DNA of 64,000 nt from Ampelomyces quisqualis (lineage: Eukaryota; Ascomycota; Dothideomycetes; Pleosporales; Phaeosphaeriaceae). Shown here in pieces: positions 59,918 to 64,000 of the stretch (position 1 is the first letter of the stretch; every line of letters starts with the position of its first letter). Location: NCBI GenBank assembly GCA_018398575.1, contig JAGTXZ010000008.1, positions 2,170,001-2,234,000 on the forward strand, given 5' to 3'. Made by a program: the position numbers and the translations under genes. Under the pieces are notes generated by a model. The model did no database searches. It was not told the origin of the DNA and worked only from the letters and a program-made list of their open reading frames with translations.

Positions 59918-61199
59918 AATAGTAGAATAGCTATAGCTTAGTTAGTATATATAAATGTGCTTATGTTATATACTTACTTGTATTAGTATTATAATATATA
60001 GCGTAGTGTAGTAAATATAACGTAGAAAATTACGTATATTTATATTATAGCTGTATTATTATTATTATAGAGTTATAGTACGTTTGTTATAGTAACGCAG
60101 CATTATATAGTTATAGTAGTAGTTTAAAATTATAAGTGTAAGTAAAAGTAAGTAGAGTTTTATCCTAGTATTATATAGCCTTTTATTTAGCGCTAACGCG
60201 TTATATTATATCTTTAAGGTAAGTAAAGGTATATTCTAAGAAGAAGCGCCTTTTACTATATATTATTCTTAGAATAGTACTATAGAGTACTATATAGTAC
60301 TAAGTAAATTTCTTACTTCTTAGAGTTTTATATTATAGTATAGGCAACTTACCTTTTGTATATTCTAGTAGTAGTACTTTCTTTAGTCTAGTAAGTAAAC
60401 TTAGCTAAACCTACTAGTGCTATTGTAGTAGACAGGTTATACTTAAACCTAGGTTCTCTTATAGTAGCACTATACTATACTATCTAGTTTCTTAGTCTAT
60501 AATACTTTTAATAATCTTAGTTTATATAACTATAAGATAGTTATATAGACGCGTCTGTTTATAAGTTATACCTAGTTATATTATCTTATAAAGTAAGTAT
60601 TAAGAAGTATTTTTTTCTAACTTTTGTATTACTATCTATATTATTTCTTATTAGCCTTATTATTTCTGTATTAGTAGAATTACTTAACTTAGTCTATTAG
60701 TATAATACTTTATAGGCATAACCTCTAGTTTATACTATTCTGTTTTTGTCTATAGCTATATTCCTTAGGTACGTTATTATCTGCCTAATATATAGCTAGT
60801 ATAGGTAGTCTTTTATATAGAATCCTTTATAAATTATAGTTTCTATATTATTTGTTAACATTTGCTATACAGCTAGTAGGTTACCTTTTCTATTTATCTG
60901 CGTTAGTAAAGGCTAGGTTGTTTTAGGTATTTAAGTCTGTGTTTTCTATACGTACTATAGTATCTCTTTGTTAGCTATATATATACTACTTTATTCTAAT
61001 ATCTATAGCTCTATATAGTGTAATAATATTTATTAAAAAGTTATTACTTTATTCTAGGTAGCTAGCAATATATATATATATCCTATAGTCTTAGATTTAT
61101 AGTATTATATTTAATAGTTTATATCTGTTTCTTTAGTATTATAGGTATAACTATAGAACTCTAGCCTTAGTAAAAACACAGAGTAAGGCTGCGTTAGAA

Positions 61200-63730
61200 G
61201 GTTTATATTATATACTAGCGTCTAGCAGTTTATATATAATTATAGAGAAATTCTTTATATATCTATAGTTTTGTTAGTAGAGAAAGCTATTTGTTACCTT
61301 CTAATTTTTTGTATTATATTATTCTATTGCAATTCTATATTATCTATTAGTGTATCTAACGCTTTAGACTATATACTATTAGTGTAGATAGTAATTAATA
61401 GATCTCTATAATATACGCAGTTTGCAGCTAGTAAGAAAGTGTATAGCAGCCTACTTCTATTATATATTCTAATATTAGTTTAAGGCGTTTATCTTTTTTA
61501 CTAGATAATTCTACTTTATGTTCTATAGATTTATTTATAAGAAGATTAGTTTCTTCTTTTTTACGCTAAGTTTACTATTAATATAGTAGTAATCTTTTAT
61601 TTAGAGAATCTCTTTTAGTATTAGTAACTAATATTACAAAGTGTGTAGTACACAGTATTTTACAAAGAATACTATTTTTATCTATTATCTTATATTCTTA
61701 TATAATAGCCTTATCTTTTGTTAATATATTTTATAGTATAGTGTCTTTACTTAGTACTAGTATACTAGATTACTTAACTTTCTATACTACTATCTTGCCT
61801 AGATATAACTATACATATATAATTTCTTAATAACTCTACTCTTTTAGTTATATAGATTATATACTACTACTTTAGATTATTAATCTAGTCTTTAGCTTAA
61901 CATAGTTAGTGCTAGGTAGTTATTCTTTAATTTTAGTATTTGCTAGGCTAATATTATCTTGTTATTCTAGTTAATGCGCTAGCTAAACTACTAAAAATTA
62001 TGGGCTCTATAAGATAATTTGTGCAATTACTATTCTTATTCTAGTTAAGTATAGTATTATTACACTTTTCTAACTATAACTATACTATAATATTACTTTT
62101 AGTTTTTACACTTATAGATAGCCTAGTATTATCTTATTTTAGGTATATAGCATTCTTGTGTTTAAATAAGCGTAGTCTTACTACCTAATTACATATATCT
62201 TTTTAGCGTTTGTCTTATAGCCCTATAGCTATCTTTTTTATAGTTAACTATTACAGTACTTCTAGCTTATTAATATATTACCTATATTTTACAGTAAACT
62301 CTTACTAACCTATATACACTTATAATTAATCTATTATATCTATTACTTTATAGTATAATAGTTTAGAAAGTAATAGTACCTTAAAGTTTTTCTTTATCTT
62401 ATTTAGGCTATATATTGTAACAATATAGTCTTAGAAGTAGGCTAGATCTTTGTAGTTAGGATTGCGTTCTTTAGGTAACTTAATAAAGCTCTTAACGTCT
62501 ATACTATTAATAACGCGTATGTCTTTAAGCTAGTTAACTAAATTATTAAGCTTATAGTAGGTTTCTTAGAAGTTGTCTATATATAGCTATAGGCTATAGT
62601 ACATATTTAGATATGTTAAGATCTACTAGCTACTGCGTATAGTCTTAGCTCTTATCTTATTATACTACGCGTAACATCTCTAGTAAATAGTGTAAAAATA
62701 TCTATTGTCTTAGTAAAATATTTACCTATTATACTTTTTTCTACTATAAAGTGTAAAAAATAGATGTACACTTTAGCCTTCTATGCGTAGGTAATGTCTT
62801 AGTCTATTAGTTAGTATAGTATTATACTACCTATAGGTAGAAATATAACTCTATTGTATTAGTAAGTATTGTAACCTCTATTACTATAATAAGCCTATAG
62901 TATATTAATACTATACATACTAAACGTTCTACAGCAATTAGTAGCTTATCTAAAGCTCTACTACTACGTGTTTGTAAGGCAAAAACTTATTAATAAGTAA
63001 TAATACTTGTCTGTTTATATAGTTATTAAACTACTTTAGCTATTCTAGCATAATATTAGTATTTATCTAAGTAGAATTATTGTTTTAATAGACATAACTA
63101 AGACTACAAATATTTAGGTCCTTCTTACTATCTATATAAGTTATGTAATTTAAGAATTTTATAAACTATAGAAGAACTTAGTCTAAGCTATCTACGTATA
63201 TATATAGTATACTAGTTGTATACTTTCTATCTAGTCTAGGACTAGCTTTAAAATTGTTTACTAACATATATTAGGGCAAGTGTTTCTAGTATATACTAGC
63301 CTTATCTATGTTATATAAATCCTTAGGCGCGTATCTACTTACTATATTACAAATCTCTTCTATTATAAGCTTAGTGTCCTTAACTATTATACTACTATAG
63401 TTACCTACTGTTTTTGCAAACTATTTATATAACTATACGCTATGTTATTATTTATATATAGTAAGCTATCTGTTATTAATCTCTAGTTTTTACAGCTATT
63501 GTATTTAGGTAGCTGTTACTAAAGTTAATATATAGTTTCGCAAATTATATTATTAGTAACATTAACGCAGGCTGCCTGCAACTCTATATACTAGTTATTT
63601 AAAGCTGCCTTAAGAGTTTTCTATTGTAGACGCCTATTATGCGCGTAATTATAGCTAGTGTATTTGGTTTTATTACTGTCTAGGTATTCTTATATTATTA
63701 GAAAGATACTAGTTACATTGTTTAGTTATA
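61200..63730 (-). pseudogene. pogo/Fot-type DDE transposase, RIP-mutated (third copy)
   Basis: Minus-strand relic colinear with 3640-5959. Near 63,290-63,350 it reads IIEEICNIVSRYAPKDLYNI followed by DKASIY, the clearest version of the block around the first catalytic Asp. The family consensus YN-DETG is recognisable, with Glu-to-Lys and Thr-to-Ala type changes. It continues through the region equal to the DQG block near 62,800. Stops are TAA/TAG. It joins, without a break, the non-coding 5' part shared with copy A (63,730-64,000). Confidence 0.78.
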
Positions 63731-64000
63731 TATAGTAGTAAAAGGCTCTAGTAGCCTATATAGTAAGTTATTGTAGTATTAAATATAAAAATAATGCCTT
63801 ATGTTTGTAAACCTTAATATGTTTTATAATAGTTTAGGCATAACTGTATTACTAGTTAAGTATTAGACCTTAACCTATTTATAAACTAGATAATATAGGC
63901 TTAAAGTTATAGTAGTAGAATAACAGTAGAAACTAGATATATTTATAAAGAGTAGTCTACTATTAAATATAGTAAAGATAACATACTTGCGCATGCTAAT

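Larger units (their letters stand above)
58961..61200. other. spacer of the third copy, with an 845-bp insertion
   Basis: Corresponds to the intergenic spacer of copies A and B, with a single 171-bp unit at about 60,270-60,450. About 60,460-61,200 contains sequence not seen between the genes of copy B, so it may be another small insertion. I recognise no gene or terminal repeats in it. The 845-bp element at 59,073 is listed separately. Confidence 0.5.
47256..64000 (-). mobile_element. Large pogo-like DNA transposon, third copy (split by copia, running off the window)
   Basis: Minus-strand copy. Read right to left: 5' non-coding part and transposase (64,000 to about 61,200), spacer, start of the second gene (58,960-58,175), copia insertion, rest of the second gene (50,761-47,500), and terminus (plus strand TATTATTAGAGTTAG at about 47,256, from CGTTATTAG). 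The two halves are one element: together they cover the same order as copies A and B. About 133 bases, equal to about 14,891-15,023 of copy A, are missing at the copia junction. The outer end lies beyond 64,000. Confidence 0.72.

Noticed and set aside
1..64000. tRNA, rRNA or intact host genes
   Set aside because: No conserved rRNA blocks, tRNA cloverleaf or B-box sequence, or long intron-bearing gene was recognised. Every longer coding relic I could name is transposon-derived.

Overview
The window is an AT-rich block made almost entirely of nested, mutated transposable elements. No intact host gene, tRNA, rRNA or CRISPR array is visible. TpA is very abundant, and nearly all stop codons inside recognisable transposon genes are TAA or TAG standing where CAA, CAG (or occasionally TGG) codons are expected. 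Catalytic Asp codons have become Asn. This is the pattern left by repeat-induced point mutation (RIP). Together with the Ty3/gypsy, Ty1/copia and pogo/Fot-type elements it points to the AT-rich, gene-poor compartment of a filamentous ascomycete (Pezizomycotina). The species cannot be told from the sequence.

Layout: 1-3.2 kb is non-coding with three minisatellites (units of 134, 147 and 101 bp). From 3.2 to 18.5 kb lies copy A of a large DNA transposon. It has a pogo/Fot-like DDE transposase, a spacer with a 171-bp duplication, and a second long coding relic of about 1,300 codons that I do not recognise. Copy A is split at 5,960-13,114 by a complete Ty3/gypsy element on the minus strand, with 301-bp LTRs and a 5-bp target duplication. 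From 18.5 to 21.9 kb is the 3' half of an older Ty3 copy of the same family. From 21.9 to 32.6 kb is unclassified decayed DNA interrupted by two solo LTRs. From 32.6 to 38.3 kb are two more decayed Ty3 copies (LTR, gag, part of RT), with a third solo LTR inserted into the CCHC knuckle codons. From 38.3 to 45.8 kb is copy B of the large DNA transposon (minus strand), followed by an orphan coding relic (45.8-47.25 kb). From 47.26 kb to the window end is a third copy (minus strand). It is split by a Ty1/copia element (50.76-58.17 kb) and by an 845-bp, little-mutated non-autonomous element (59.07-59.92 kb) that shares ends with copy A.

How the parts relate: by nesting and by degree of decay, the plus-strand Ty3 copies are oldest. 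The large DNA transposon came next (copy A interrupts a Ty3 pol gene). The minus-strand Ty3 and the copia element then inserted into it, and the 845-bp element is probably youngest. Three things look new to me: the two-gene pogo-type transposon with its unidentified second protein; an accessory antisense ORF between pol and the 3' LTR of the Ty3 family, present in two copies; and an extra coding region with hydrophobic stretches between pol and the 3' LTR of the copia element. All functional calls come from reading motifs by eye. No database search was run.
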